DNA of 18,221 bases from DATHGT01 sp035317605 (lineage in GTDB: Bacteria; Methylomirabilota; Methylomirabilia; Rokubacteriales; CSP1-6): contig DATHGT010000095.1 in the NCBI GenBank assembly GCA_035317605.1, positions 1 to 18,221 on the forward strand. The letters are read 5' to 3'. The position numbers and the translations under genes were made by a program. Below are positions 1 to 8,502 of this stretch, piece by piece. The notes under the pieces are model-generated. The model ran no database searches, was not told the origin of the DNA, and saw nothing but the letters and a program-made list of their open reading frames with translations. Every line of letters begins with the position of its first letter. The first letter of the stretch is position 1.

Positions 1-348
1 CATCAGCCGGGCCGTTTCCAGGCACCGGCACCAGGGCGACGACACGGTCCGGTCCACGCGCACGCCGTGCTTGCGGAACGCCTCGCCCAACACGCGGGCC
101 TGGTCGCGTCCCAGCTCGTCGAGGTTCCGCTGCGTGCTGCAATCGCTGACCTTGAACCCCGGCGGGTCGCCGCCGTACCCGGGCGGCGCGTTGCCATGGC
201 GAATCAGCACCACGTGACCGCCCTGAGCCAGCGCGGCCCACGCGTCGCCGGCCTCGTCGGCCGCCACCACCGGCGCAATCAACAGCGAAACGGCCAGCGC
301 GACTAGAGCGAAGTGACGACAGGCCCACGCGATCGGCGAATTACCCAT
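1..348 (-). CDS. Secreted histidine phosphatase family protein (partial, runs off left edge)
   Basis: The reading frame opens at ATG 346-348 on the minus strand and stays open to the window edge, giving 116 codons. An AGGAGAG ribosome site lies just upstream on the minus strand (about 352-360). Residues 1-32 form a signal peptide: a short polar start, then a hydrophobic core (FALVALAVSLLIAPVVA) before AADEA. The histidine phosphatase signature follows: VVLIRHGN carries the RHG triad whose His is the phospho-acceptor, and further on SSPWCRCLETA matches the family's second Arg-containing block. The second catalytic His lies beyond the window. The family (phosphoglycerate-mutase fold) removes phosphate from varied substrates; this secreted subgroup usually has no assigned substrate. 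It points away from the neighbouring genes, so it belongs to a different transcription unit. Confidence 0.9.
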   Translation of the reverse strand, partial: MGNSPIAWACRHFALVALAVSLLIAPVVAADEAGDAWAALAQGGHVVLIRHGNAPPGYGGDPPGFKVSDCSTQRNLDELGRDQARVLGEAFRKHGVRVDRTVSSPWCRCLETARLM

Positions 349-378
349 GGTGGCTCTCCTCTCACGACGAAGTTTCGT

Positions 379-633
379 ATGACCGCCATCGCTCGTTCCC
401 CGGCATTCGGGCAGGACCGCGTGGCCGCATCCCGGGAAGCGTTCGAAGCGTACGAGATGATCGGGTCATTCCGCAACGAGTTCGGCCTGGCACTCCCACC
501 CTCGACGTCGAAGACGAGGCGCCCACCGTTGAAGTGCCCCACATGCGGTCGCCCCATGTCTTCGTTGCCCGTGGCTCCGGCTCGAGACGACCGTCGGGCT
601 GCTCGCGCGGCGCTTCGTTTCTCAGGGGCGTGA
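379..633 (+). CDS. Doubtful small ORF with a CPTCG zinc-ribbon-like motif
   Basis: An 84-codon frame starts at ATG 379 and ends at TGA 631-633; a GTG further upstream at 313 would lengthen it but overlaps the phosphatase gene. The translation contains one knuckle, KCPTCGRPM, near residues 52-60, and third codon positions are moderately G/C rich. Against it: there is no Shine-Dalgarno sequence, it starts only 30 bp from the divergent phosphatase ATG, there is only one Cys pair, and the opposite strand is also open here. It may be a real small protein, a remnant, or chance. No function is proposed. Confidence 0.25.
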   Translation: MTAIARSPAFGQDRVAASREAFEAYEMIGSFRNEFGLALPPSTSKTRRPPLKCPTCGRPMSSLPVAPARDDRRAARAALRFSGA

Positions 634-666
634 CGTGCCGATCCAGCGATCAGAGAGGGTGACCAT

Positions 667-759
667 CTGCGGTCATGGACGGTCAGTTAGGCACGGGCTT
701 GCGGCCGAAACGAGGGAGCCCGAGAGGGCTGACCGACTCGGGATTACCGATTTCCGCAG
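667..759 (+). promoter_or_regulatory. Candidate structured RNA leader upstream of the FN3/PQQ protein
   Basis: Nested perfect inverted repeats fill this stretch. CTGCGG (667-672) pairs with CCGCAG (754-759). CGGTCAG (680-686) pairs with CTGACCG (729-735). CGGGCT (694-699) pairs with AGCCCG (717-722). TCGG (738-741) pairs with CCGA (747-750). Together these give a closing stem with one long and one short arm. A competing hairpin, AGCCC-GAGA-GGGCT (717-730), has a GNRA loop and excludes two of those stems. The pairings are read directly; that the RNA is functional is inference. No conserved core of a riboswitch class I know was recognised. The rest of 634-801 shows no clear promoter or gene. 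Confidence 0.25.
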
Positions 760-801
760 TCTTATGCTCTGGCACCGGCTTTGCCTTTGCGCAGCGGCGT
801 C

Positions 802-3800
802 ATGATCAAACAATTGCGAGCGACTATGTGCATCGGGTCCGGGTTCGGCGCCGTGAGACGGATTCGTTCCGGAAGTGTGGGGTGGATCGCTGGCGGCCTC
901 ATCGCGTTGATGATGGTGTTCGCTCATCACGCCTCCGCCGCGTCGGCGCCGACCTTCCAGGCAGTTGGAACCGCACAAAGCGGCATCGCTGCCCTCACGG
1001 GAGCCACGGCGGTTGCCTGGCCGACGCACCAAGCGGAGGACGTCGGCCTTCTCATCATTCAGACCAACAACCAGGCCGTCACTCTCGGGACAAACGCCGC
1101 GGACTGGACCCAAGTCACCAACTCCCCGCAGGGAACCGGCACCGCGGGCTCGTCGGGTGCGACCCGGCTGACCGTCTTTTGGAGCCGCGCTACGTCGAGC
1201 ACGATGGGCGCCGTCGGAATCAACGACTCCGGCGACCATCAGATCGCCCAGATCATCACGTTCAGAGGCGTCACCAACACCGGCAACCCCTTTAACCTGT
1301 CCGCCGGAAACGTGGCTGCGACTGCAGCCACCGCCGTCTCGATTCCGGGTGCGACGACCACGATCGCCAACGCTCTCGTGGTCGCGATCGTGGCCAATGC
1401 GACATTGACGACCACCGCGCAGACTTCCGGCTGGACGAACTCCAGCCTGTCGAGCGTGACGGAGCGGGCAGACATCAACACCAATGTGGGCTTCGGCGGC
1501 GGCTTTGGCGTCGCCACCGGGGTGAAGGCCGCCGCGGGCGCGTACAACGCGACCACGGCGACGCTCGCCACGTCATCGCGCCAAGGCCGCATGAGCATCG
1601 CGCTCCGGCCGCCGGTGACCGTACTCGCCAACGGCACTAACCCAGGGAACGTCACGATCGCCCCCGGTCTTGCCACCGCCACCGACGTGGATGCCTTCAC
1701 GCTCCAGACCACCGGCGCGAGCAATACCGACACCGTGACCGCGGCCAGGGTGACGCTGTCGGGGTGCAGCGCGCCGGGCTGCTACGCGGGAATCTCGCAG
1801 GTTCAGATCACGGACAACAGCAACAACGTCAAGGGCTCGGTGAGCAATCCGTCCTCTGACGTGATCGACATCACGTTGACGACGACCATTTCGGCAACGT
1901 CCACCGCGACGACATACAAGGTGCGGATCATCCCGAAGACCCACGCGAACATGCCGGCGCCTCCGGGAAGCACCTACCCGGTTAGCGCCATCATCACCTC
2001 GTTCACCAGCAGCAACGACCACACGGGAACCGACACGGCTAGCGCCGTGGTGACCATCGACAACCTGTCGCCGGGTAATGTCACCTCGGCTAGCGCGACC
2101 CCGGGCGCCGGACAAGTGACCGTGAGCTGGACCAACCCGACGGATAGCGACTTCACCAGCGGGGGTAATCTGGTCGTCCTGCGAAACACGGCCAGCATCA
2201 GCGACGTGCCCTCGGAAGGCTCGGCGCCGGCAGTCGATTCGTCGGTGGGCACGAGCGTCGTGCGCTACATCTCGAACGGAACGTCGTTCATCGATACCGG
2301 CCTCACCGGTGGCACCCAGTACTTCTATCGGATCTTCGCGAAGGATTCGAACGGCAACTACTCGGCCACCGGGGTCCAGGTCTCGGCAACACCTTCCGTG
2401 GGCGTCACCGTCGGCGAAGCGAGCAACAACGGCAACGCGGGCCAGGCGACACTCTCCTGGTCTCACACCACGTCCGGCACGAATCGCGTCTTGGTGGTGG
2501 GCGTGTCGTGGGCGAGCGGCCAGACCGTGAACAGCGTGACCTACGCGGGGACGGCCATGACCAGCATCAGCTCGGTGTCGAATGGCTCGAACGCCAGGGC
2601 CCAGCTCTTCTATCTTCTCGAGTCCGCGCTTCCGGCGTCGGGCACGTCCAACACCGTCCTGGTGACGATGTCGGCGGCGGCGACCGAGATCGTCGGGGGA
2701 GCCGTCACCTTCCGGGGGGCCAATCAAACCACCCCGGTGGGGTCATTCGCCTCGGCCACGGGCTCCAGCAGCACTCCCTCCGTCACCGTCACGAGCAACA
2801 CCGGCGAGACTGTGATCGACACCGTTGAAGTCCGTAGCGCGACCGCCATGACGGTCGGCGCATCGCAAACTCAGCGTTGGCAGATGCAGCCTTCGAGCTT
2901 TCGAGGCGCCGGGAGCACCAAAGCGGGCGCCTCGAGCGTCACCATGAGCTGGACGTCAGGTAGCGCGGCCTGGGCGATCGGCGCCGTCGCGGTCAAACCC
3001 GCCGGGACGTGTACCTCGGTATCCGACGCCACGTACGTGACGGCCAGCACGCAGGGCACCCAGGCCACCGTGTTCTGGTCGAGCACCAATCCGGTCCTGA
3101 TCCTGCGAAAGACGGCGGCGTTCGGCACCGAGGCGCCAGCCGGCGGCGCGTCCTACAACGTCAACGATGCGATTGGGGCCGCGACGGTGGTGTTCAAGGG
3201 GGTTGGCGGTGAGACGAGCTTCACCCAGACGGGCCTCACGGCCGGGACGACGTACTACTACAAGGTCTTCTCGAGAACCTCTCTGCCGTGTTACGCCCCG
3301 GGCATTGCTGTCAACGTCAGCCCCGACGTCACCTCTACCGCGTGGAGCTACGCCACGGGTGCGGCGAGCATGGCCCCCCCCGCTCTCGACCCGTGGAGCA
3401 GCTTCGTAGTCGTCGGCTCGAACGACAACAAGCTCCACGGCATGTATGACGGAGACGGCGCGGCCGCCATCTCCCCATTCACGACGGGCGGGGCGATTCA
3501 GGGGCGCCCGGCGGTCTTGCCCGCGCTGTACTCGACCACCGGGGTGAACATCGCTTACGTCGCTTCACAGGATGGAAACGTCTACGCAATCAACACGGGC
3601 ACCGGCCTGCAGGTGTGGCAGACGAGTCCGGCACTCGGGGATACCCTCCAGGGAGGGCCGGCTGTCTGGATTCAGGCCGCCCAGCCCCTGACATTCACCG
3701 GCTCGGTCACCGCTGATGTGGTTATCGTCGGCACCAGCAACACCGGCGTGGGCAGCACGACCAACAACAAGGTTTATGCGTTGAACGGCAACACGGGCGC

Positions 3801-4533
3801 AACCGTTTGGACTTTTGCTCCTGGCAACATGGACATCATCTCTTCCACGCCTTACGTGGATTACGGCAACAACACCGTCTGGGTCACGAGCCAGTCAAAT
3901 TCAGGTGCCCAGGCGAGCGTGTGGAAACTCAACGCGGTGAATGGCGCGCTGCTCACGAGCTGGAACAATGCTGCTCTCGGCGAGAGCGATACGAGCGCGA
4001 ACGCCGGGATCGATGGGTCCCCGATTCAGAACGCCACCGGAAGCTTCGTCTACGTGGGGACCAATGGTGTGGTTGGATCCAGCGCGGGAAAGTTGAAGGC
4101 AATCCGTGTGAGCGACGGCACGGTCTTCACACACACCCCATCAAGCGGGACCGGGTCGGTGAAGGGGATGCCGTGGCCGCTCTGGTACGACGCCGTCGGG
4201 TCGGGCGGAGAAACAATCATTTTTACCCTCAATACGACCGTGCACTCCGTGAACTTCAACGGATCGACGTTCACCGTGAACTGGACACCGAAGACGCTGA
4301 CGGGAACGCCCACCCTGTCTGCTCCGATCGACGACGGTGCCAACCACCTCTACATTGGAGGCTCCACCGGCAAGGTGTACCAGATCGACGCGGACACCGG
4401 TAACAACGAGAAGTCGGTCCCGTCGGCCGCCATCTCGGGGACGATGGGCGACCCGACTTACAACTTTGATCAGGGCCGCATCCACGTCGGAGCTACCAAC
4501 GGCCACATCTACACCTTCACGACGCCGTTCTAG
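802..4533 (+). CDS. Large secreted FN3 / PQQ-like beta-propeller protein
   Basis: A secreted protein of 1243 aa if started at ATG 802; TTG 781 and ATG 826 are in-frame alternatives, and none has a clear Shine-Dalgarno site. A basic n-region and a hydrophobic stretch (VGWIAGGLIALMMVFA) end in ASA, a likely signal-peptidase site near residue 47. Domains in order: a beta-sandwich module (about 50-270), a linker domain, an FN3-like domain ending in the GGTQYFYRIFAKDSNGNYS block (about 430-530), a second copy of the first module (about 535-735, sharing an ITFRG/VTFRG core), another FN3-like stretch (GTTYYYKVFSRT), then a C-terminal beta-propeller with PQQ-like blades such as DGNVYAINTGTGLQVW, NKVYALNGNTGATVW and GKVYQIDADTGN. 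It looks extracellular and structural or binding rather than catalytic; the ligand is unknown. The next gene follows after 13 nt, suggesting an operon. Confidence 0.88.
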   Translation: MIKQLRATMCIGSGFGAVRRIRSGSVGWIAGGLIALMMVFAHHASAASAPTFQAVGTAQSGIAALTGATAVAWPTHQAEDVGLLIIQTNNQAVTLGTNAADWTQVTNSPQGTGTAGSSGATRLTVFWSRATSSTMGAVGINDSGDHQIAQIITFRGVTNTGNPFNLSAGNVAATAATAVSIPGATTTIANALVVAIVANATLTTTAQTSGWTNSSLSSVTERADINTNVGFGGGFGVATGVKAAAGAYNATTATLATSSRQGRMSIALRPPVTVLANGTNPGNVTIAPGLATATDVDAFTLQTTGASNTDTVTAARVTLSGCSAPGCYAGISQVQITDNSNNVKGSVSNPSSDVIDITLTTTISATSTATTYKVRIIPKTHANMPAPPGSTYPVSAIITSFTSSNDHTGTDTASAVVTIDNLSPGNVTSASATPGAGQVTVSWTNPTDSDFTSGGNLVVLRNTASISDVPSEGSAPAVDSSVGTSVVRYISNGTSFIDTGLTGGTQYFYRIFAKDSNGNYSATGVQVSATPSVGVTVGEASNNGNAGQATLSWSHTTSGTNRVLVVGVSWASGQTVNSVTYAGTAMTSISSVSNGSNARAQLFYLLESALPASGTSNTVLVTMSAAATEIVGGAVTFRGANQTTPVGSFASATGSSSTPSVTVTSNTGETVIDTVEVRSATAMTVGASQTQRWQMQPSSFRGAGSTKAGASSVTMSWTSGSAAWAIGAVAVKPAGTCTSVSDATYVTASTQGTQATVFWSSTNPVLILRKTAAFGTEAPAGGASYNVNDAIGAATVVFKGVGGETSFTQTGLTAGTTYYYKVFSRTSLPCYAPGIAVNVSPDVTSTAWSYATGAASMAPPALDPWSSFVVVGSNDNKLHGMYDGDGAAAISPFTTGGAIQGRPAVLPALYSTTGVNIAYVASQDGNVYAINTGTGLQVWQTSPALGDTLQGGPAVWIQAAQPLTFTGSVTADVVIVGTSNTGVGSTTNNKVYALNGNTGATVWTFAPGNMDIISSTPYVDYGNNTVWVTSQSNSGAQASVWKLNAVNGALLTSWNNAALGESDTSANAGIDGSPIQNATGSFVYVGTNGVVGSSAGKLKAIRVSDGTVFTHTPSSGTGSVKGMPWPLWYDAVGSGGETIIFTLNTTVHSVNFNGSTFTVNWTPKTLTGTPTLSAPIDDGANHLYIGGSTGKVYQIDADTGNNEKSVPSAAISGTMGDPTYNFDQGRIHVGATNGHIYTFTTPF

Positions 4534-4546
4534 GGAGAGCATGACA

Positions 4547-5086
4547 ATGGCGAGTCGCCGAGAGACTGTCCGAGGCGTGGCCTGGATCCTCATCGTTCTG
4601 TGCGCTATGACGGCATCCGTTGGGCAAACAGCAGTCGTGGAGGGCACGCCCGCGACCGAGCAGGTGCGCGAAGTGTACTTCGGCGAGACCGAAGGGGACG
4701 TCTGCCAGCCGGGCCGAGCGCAGTTCTGGCTGGAGGAGGTGCGCACTCTGTACGTGTGCATCGTGTGGGCGGGCCTGTCGGGCACCCACGCGGCCCAGCT
4801 CAGATTCCTGTCTCCGGACGGCAATCTCTATCAGGCGATGACGCTGGCCTTCGTCACTGCCACGGCGCCGGCCACGGTGGCGACGCTGGAGGTCGAAGGC
4901 CGACAGTACCCGGTCAAGCGCGCCGGGTGGGGGAACAAAGGCGAAACCCTTCTCGTGGCGGCCCTTCCCGTGGCCGGGACCTACATCACCCAGCACAACC
5001 TCACCGGGGAATGGAAGGTCGAGATTTCCCTCGACGGCCAACCCGTCGACCAGGACTACTTCGTTTTGCGCGAGCGGAAGCGTTGA
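4547..5086 (+). CDS. Small secreted protein of unknown function
   Basis: A 179-aa protein. ATG 4547 is preferred over ATG 4541 because GGGAG (4533-4537) is then well spaced; with 4541 the gap is only about 3 nt. A signal peptide is visible (VAWILIVLCAMTASVGQ). The mature part is about 150 residues and reads as alternating beta strands: EVYFGETEGDVCQPG, TLYVCIVWAGL, a LRFLSPDGNLYQ block, and a C-terminal TGEWKVEISLDGQPVDQDYF block, which resembles an Ig-like or accessory beta-sandwich. Two Cys in the mature part could form a disulfide. I do not recognise a named family. It sits 13 nt behind the FN3/PQQ-propeller gene and likely shares its transcript, so the two may act together at the cell surface; that partnership is inference. 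Confidence 0.8.
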   Translation: MASRRETVRGVAWILIVLCAMTASVGQTAVVEGTPATEQVREVYFGETEGDVCQPGRAQFWLEEVRTLYVCIVWAGLSGTHAAQLRFLSPDGNLYQAMTLAFVTATAPATVATLEVEGRQYPVKRAGWGNKGETLLVAALPVAGTYITQHNLTGEWKVEISLDGQPVDQDYFVLRERKR

Positions 5087-5094
5087 CGCCGACG

Positions 5095-5113
5095 CCCCGC
5101 GATCCCCGCGGGG
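5095..5113. terminator. Hairpin between convergent genes, possible bidirectional terminator
   Basis: CCCCGCG (5095-5101) and CGCGGGG (5107-5113) form a perfect 7-bp G/C stem with a 5-nt loop. It lies in the 27-bp gap between the stops of the small secreted protein and the convergent methyltransferase. There is no T-run on either side, so it is not a classic intrinsic terminator; its position is the main support. Confidence 0.45.
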
Positions 5114-5959
5114 CTAGATCATCAGGACGGCCGTCCCCACCTCGCCTCGTTCGTGATGGACCACCGCCAAGCCGGCGGCGCGGGCTTCGTTCTCGAGCTC
5201 ACCTTCCCAAAACTGGTGCTCGTAGTGGACGGCCTGCCGATTGCCGGCAACCGCGCCGACGACGTCGCCAGGCTCCGGACGCCAATCTGACCGAGTGAGC
5301 CGGGCCGCAAACCGCGCGAGTCCGATCGGAAGCGCGCGCGCCGGCCGTTCGGCCGGGTTGTAGCAGATGACGATCCGCCCCCCGGGCTTCAAGTGAGCCT
5401 TCACCTTGCGGAGCACCTCGATGCGGGTGGCCGTCTGAGGAATGTAGCCGTAGCAGAACCAGGAGAAGATGAATACGTCAAAGGCTCCGGCGAACGCGAC
5501 GGTCTCGACGGAGCCGGTGTAGAGGTCCGCCGATAGGCCTTGCCCGTCGAGCATCCGACGGGCGAGCGCAATGGCGCGAGGGGCGACGTCGAGGCCCTCG
5601 ACGCGAAAACCAAGCCGGAGCAATGCGATGAGATCGCGCCCGCTGCCGCAGCCGATCACGAGAATGCGATCCTCCGGCTTCAGGAAGCGCTCGTACAGCG
5701 CGCGTTCCCAGGGCATGAGCCCCGACAGGACCAGCGTTTCACTCCGACCGAAGTTGTCCCAGGTCCTGGTGATCGCTCCCCGCAAGTCGTCCAGTCGAAG
5801 CCATCCCGCGGCGAAGGACATCACGGCCCGCCCGGCGAGGTCCAACGCCCGGGCGGCCCCCGAGAGAATCACGAACGGAACCTCGCGCCAACCGGCCACG
5901 CGCCGATGATACATCGCGACGAACCTGCCAATAGAGGCCCAAGCGAGCCTTGACAACAC
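5114..5959 (-). CDS. Class I SAM-dependent methyltransferase
   Basis: A protein of up to 281 aa. The SAM-binding motif I is clear (ILVIGCGSGRDLIALL, about residues 95-110), followed by an acidic strand end, VEGLDVAPRAIALARRM (motif II), a hydrophobic motif IV region DVFIFSWFCYGYIPQ, and the post-motif block LKPGGRIVICYNP. This is the Rossmann-fold methyltransferase pattern; the substrate cannot be told. About 90 residues precede motif I, including hydrophobic patches (FVILSGAARALDLAGRAV) that may be membrane-associating. The start is uncertain: the longest frame begins at GTG 5957-5959, without a Shine-Dalgarno site, and ATG 5912-5914 is a reasonable alternative. It is a single gene, convergent with the upstream operon and divergent from the SBBP gene, so context gives no pathway. 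Confidence 0.85.
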   Translation of the reverse strand: MLSRLAWASIGRFVAMYHRRVAGWREVPFVILSGAARALDLAGRAVMSFAAGWLRLDDLRGAITRTWDNFGRSETLVLSGLMPWERALYERFLKPEDRILVIGCGSGRDLIALLRLGFRVEGLDVAPRAIALARRMLDGQGLSADLYTGSVETVAFAGAFDVFIFSWFCYGYIPQTATRIEVLRKVKAHLKPGGRIVICYNPAERPARALPIGLARFAARLTRSDWRPEPGDVVGAVAGNRQAVHYEHQFWEGELENEARAAGLAVVHHERGEVGTAVLMI

Positions 5960-5978
5960 CGATAGAGCGAAATAGCTT
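5950..5978 (+). promoter_or_regulatory. Candidate sigma-70-type promoter for the SBBP gene
   Basis: A perfect TTGACA (5950-5955) is followed after exactly 17 bp by TAGCTT (5973-5978), a weak -10 matching three of six consensus bases. A start near 5985 would give a leader of about 44 nt before the well-placed AAGGAGG and GTG 6029. The -35 box overlaps the possible GTG start of the divergent methyltransferase. Confidence 0.35.
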
Positions 5979-6028
5979 CATGGCGCCCACGGATTGCATG
6001 TTCCGAGGAACTGCAGAAGGAGGCGACC

Positions 6029-7447
6029 GTGAAGAACGGATTGCTCGGACCTGCCCTCGCGATCGGAACGGCGCTGGTTTTCAGCTCGCCGTTGTTCAGC
6101 GTCGCGGCACCCGCCACTGGAATTCAGCCGCCAGTGCGTCATTTCGATCAGGTCGACATTGGGCTTCCCAATCGGAGCGCCGTCGCCCGCCCGCAGCTGG
6201 CGTACGTCAGGCCGCCGCTGCGCTTCGAAGCCAACCGGGGGCAGACGGACGGCCGGGTGAAGTTCCTGTCTCGAGGGAGCGGCTCCACGGTGTTCTTGAC
6301 CTCCACGGAGGCGGTGGTGGTTCTGACCGAGCCGGTGGCCAACACGAAACGAGGGAGATCCCCTCTCGCGAGGCCGGACCTCACGAAACCGCAAAAGGTG
6401 ACTCGGACGGCCGTGCGCATGCGCCTCGTCGGCGCCAGCCCCGCGCCGCGAGTGACGGGGCTGGAAGAGTTACCGGGCAAGGCCAACTACTTCATCGGCA
6501 ACAACCCGACCAAGTGGCGGACAAACGTCCCGATGTACGCGAAGGTGCGATACGAAAACGTCTACCGCGGGATCGACCTCGTCTACTACGGCAACCAGCG
6601 GCAGCTCGAGTACGACTTCGTGGTGGCACCCGGGGCCGATCCCAGGGTCATTCGCTTGGCCTTTGAGGGGGCGGACAAGCTGGCGCTCGATGCTCACGGC
6701 AATCTCGTCCTTCACACCGCGCACGGCCAGGTGCTCCAGCGCGCCCCCGTGATCTACCAGGAGATCGATGGCACGAAGCGCGAAATCTTCGGGCGCTACG
6801 TGGTCGAAGGAAAGAAGCGCGTGGGCTTTCAGATCGCCGCCTACGACGTGAACCGCCCACTCATCATCGACCCGGTATTGATGTATTCCACCTACCTCGG
6901 GGGCAGCGACGCCGAGAGTGCCGGTGGGATCGCCGTCGATGGCTCCGGCAACGTCTACGTCACGGGAACCACTCGCTCGGCCGACTTCCCGGTGGCAAGT
7001 CCATTCCAGCCCAGTCTCAGCGGCTCCCTAGACGTGTTCATCTTGAAGATCAACTCGACTGGCTCTCTGGTCTACTCGACCTACCTCGGCGGCAGCAAGA
7101 ACGACGGTGGTCCAGGTGGGGCCGATGAATTCGGCCGCGCCGTTGCCGTGGACGCCGCCGGCAACGCCTATGTCACGGGAGCGACCAACTCGGCTGACTT
7201 TCCCGCAACGCCGGGCGCGCTGCAGCCGACGTGGGCTGCAGGCTGCTGCCAAAACGACGACGCCTTTGTGGTGAAGTTGAACCCAACGGGTTCGGCTCTC
7301 GTTTACCTACGTACCTCGGCGGTAGTTTCTCGGACATCGGAAGCGGTATTGCTGTGGACAGCGGCGGAAACGCCTACATCACGGGCTTCACCGACTCTCT
7401 GGACTTCCCCACGGCAAACGCCTTTCAGCCAACACCCAGCGGTATGA
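6029..7447 (+). CDS. SBBP protein, N-terminal fragment
   Basis: As it stands this frame gives 472 aa. It starts at GTG 6029 behind a near-ideal AAGGAGG (6017-6023) with 5-nt spacing. Residues 1-28 are a signal peptide (LLGPALAIGTALVFSSPLF) ending near AAPA. The DUF7948-like region follows (LRFEANRGQTDGRVKF; KANYFIGNNPTKWRTNVPMY; DLVYYGNQRQLEYDFVVAPG), then the first two SBBP repeats. After residue 426 (VY) the frame leaves the homologous sequence and runs about 46 unrelated residues to TGA 7445-7447. That stop overlaps ATG 7444 of the next frame. Confidence 0.8.
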   Translation: MKNGLLGPALAIGTALVFSSPLFSVAAPATGIQPPVRHFDQVDIGLPNRSAVARPQLAYVRPPLRFEANRGQTDGRVKFLSRGSGSTVFLTSTEAVVVLTEPVANTKRGRSPLARPDLTKPQKVTRTAVRMRLVGASPAPRVTGLEELPGKANYFIGNNPTKWRTNVPMYAKVRYENVYRGIDLVYYGNQRQLEYDFVVAPGADPRVIRLAFEGADKLALDAHGNLVLHTAHGQVLQRAPVIYQEIDGTKREIFGRYVVEGKKRVGFQIAAYDVNRPLIIDPVLMYSTYLGGSDAESAGGIAVDGSGNVYVTGTTRSADFPVASPFQPSLSGSLDVFILKINSTGSLVYSTYLGGSKNDGGPGGADEFGRAVAVDAAGNAYVTGATNSADFPATPGALQPTWAAGCCQNDDAFVVKLNPTGSALVYLRTSAVVSRTSEAVLLWTAAETPTSRASPTLWTSPRQTPFSQHPAV

Positions 7448-8502
7448 GCGACGCCTTTGTGGCCAAGCTCAATTCGACGAGCACGGCTCTCGTGTACTCC
7501 ACCTACCTCGGCGGCAGCGACTTCGAAATGGGTACCGGGATCGCGGTGGACGGGTCAGGCAATATCTACGTGACCGGGACTACCTCATCGCCCGATTTCC
7601 CAACGGCGAACCCATTCCAGGCGGCACTCGTCCCCAGTAGCGATCCAGGCCAAGGTCTCGGTGACGCGTTCGTCACGAAACTGAACCCGGCCGGCACCGC
7701 GTTGGTGTACTCCACGTACCTTGGCGGCGGTGGCTTCGATGTGGCCTACGCAATTGCGGTTGACAACGCCGGTAGCGCATATGTGGCCGGGGAAACCGGT
7801 TCAAGCGCCTTCCCGGTCCAGAATCCCCTCGAGGCTACACTCGTGGGTGGTGTATGCGATGGCTTTGTGGTCAAGTTCGCGACCTCGGGCACGACGCTCG
7901 TCTACGCCACCTACGTTGGTATCGGGGTCGTGGATGAGTGCGTTGGGATCAACGCACTCGCCGTAGACAGCGCGGGTAACGCATATGTGACGGGGCAAAC
8001 GAGCTCACCCAGCATCCCGCTGGTGAGTCCGATCCAGGATACCGTGCTCGGAAACTTCGACTCCGTTGTGATGAAGTTGAACGTGGCTGGGTCGACGCGC
8101 CTTTTCTCGACGTATCTTGGTGGCGGCGATAGCTTGCAGAACACGAACGTAACCGGCCTCGCGGTGGATGCGGCGGGCAGCCTTTATCTGGCGGGACATA
8201 CCAGCTCCGCCGAGTTCCCCTCGGTCAATTCCATCCAGCCGGCCATGCGGGGCGTCGCCGATGTGTTCGTGGCGAAGATCTCTGATATTGCCGACAACAC
8301 CCCGACCGGCAGCAACGTCGTCGTCCAGCCCGTCGACCTGGGTGCCACGCTGACCTTCGATAGCGTGACCACGGCCGGCGTCAGCAGCTTGATCAGACGC
8401 AACGGTGGCCCCGCTCCCCCGGCCGGCTTCAGCCTGGGAACTCCGCCGACCTACTACGACATCAAGACGACGGCAACGTTCACTTCGCACGTGAACGTAT
8501 GA
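7306..8502 (+). CDS. SBBP protein, middle fragment (repeats 3-7)
   Basis: Homologous reading resumes at about 7306 (TYLGGSFSDIG). The frame carries five SBBP repeats, each opening with a variant of YSTYLGG and followed by GIAVDxxGNxYVTG and DAFVxKLN strands; the sixth repeat of the full protein is divergent (YATYVGIG). After the repeats comes a NTPTGSNVVVQPVDLGATL linker and the start of the PPTYYDIKTTATF domain, cut at TGA 8500-8502. If the gene is really split, the first ATG is 7444, which overlaps the previous stop as ATGA. Confidence 0.7.
   Translation, partial: PTYLGGSFSDIGSGIAVDSGGNAYITGFTDSLDFPTANAFQPTPSGMSDAFVAKLNSTSTALVYSTYLGGSDFEMGTGIAVDGSGNIYVTGTTSSPDFPTANPFQAALVPSSDPGQGLGDAFVTKLNPAGTALVYSTYLGGGGFDVAYAIAVDNAGSAYVAGETGSSAFPVQNPLEATLVGGVCDGFVVKFATSGTTLVYATYVGIGVVDECVGINALAVDSAGNAYVTGQTSSPSIPLVSPIQDTVLGNFDSVVMKLNVAGSTRLFSTYLGGGDSLQNTNVTGLAVDAAGSLYLAGHTSSAEFPSVNSIQPAMRGVADVFVAKISDIADNTPTGSNVVVQPVDLGATLTFDSVTTAGVSSLIRRNGGPAPPAGFSLGTPPTYYDIKTTATFTSHVNV

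Noticed and set aside
303..557. Minus-strand frame opposite the doubtful small ORF
   Set aside because: Overlaps the phosphatase start and its ribosome site in another frame; no motif recognised.
660..790. Possible c-di-GMP-I (GEMM) riboswitch, because of GGGATTACCGA and a GCAAAG-like stretch on the opposite strand
   Set aside because: The conserved GEMM core blocks are absent on the coding strand, so I keep only a generic structured-leader call.
5739..5999. Alternative minus frame at the methyltransferase N-terminus starting MKLFRSIGV
   Set aside because: Looks start-like but soon degenerates to Arg/Gly-rich sequence and does not reach the methyltransferase motifs; a frameshift cannot be shown.
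6890..8280. Repeated STYLGG-coding DNA as a possible repeat array
   Set aside because: It is protein-level SBBP repetition with varied DNA, not a tandem DNA repeat or CRISPR.
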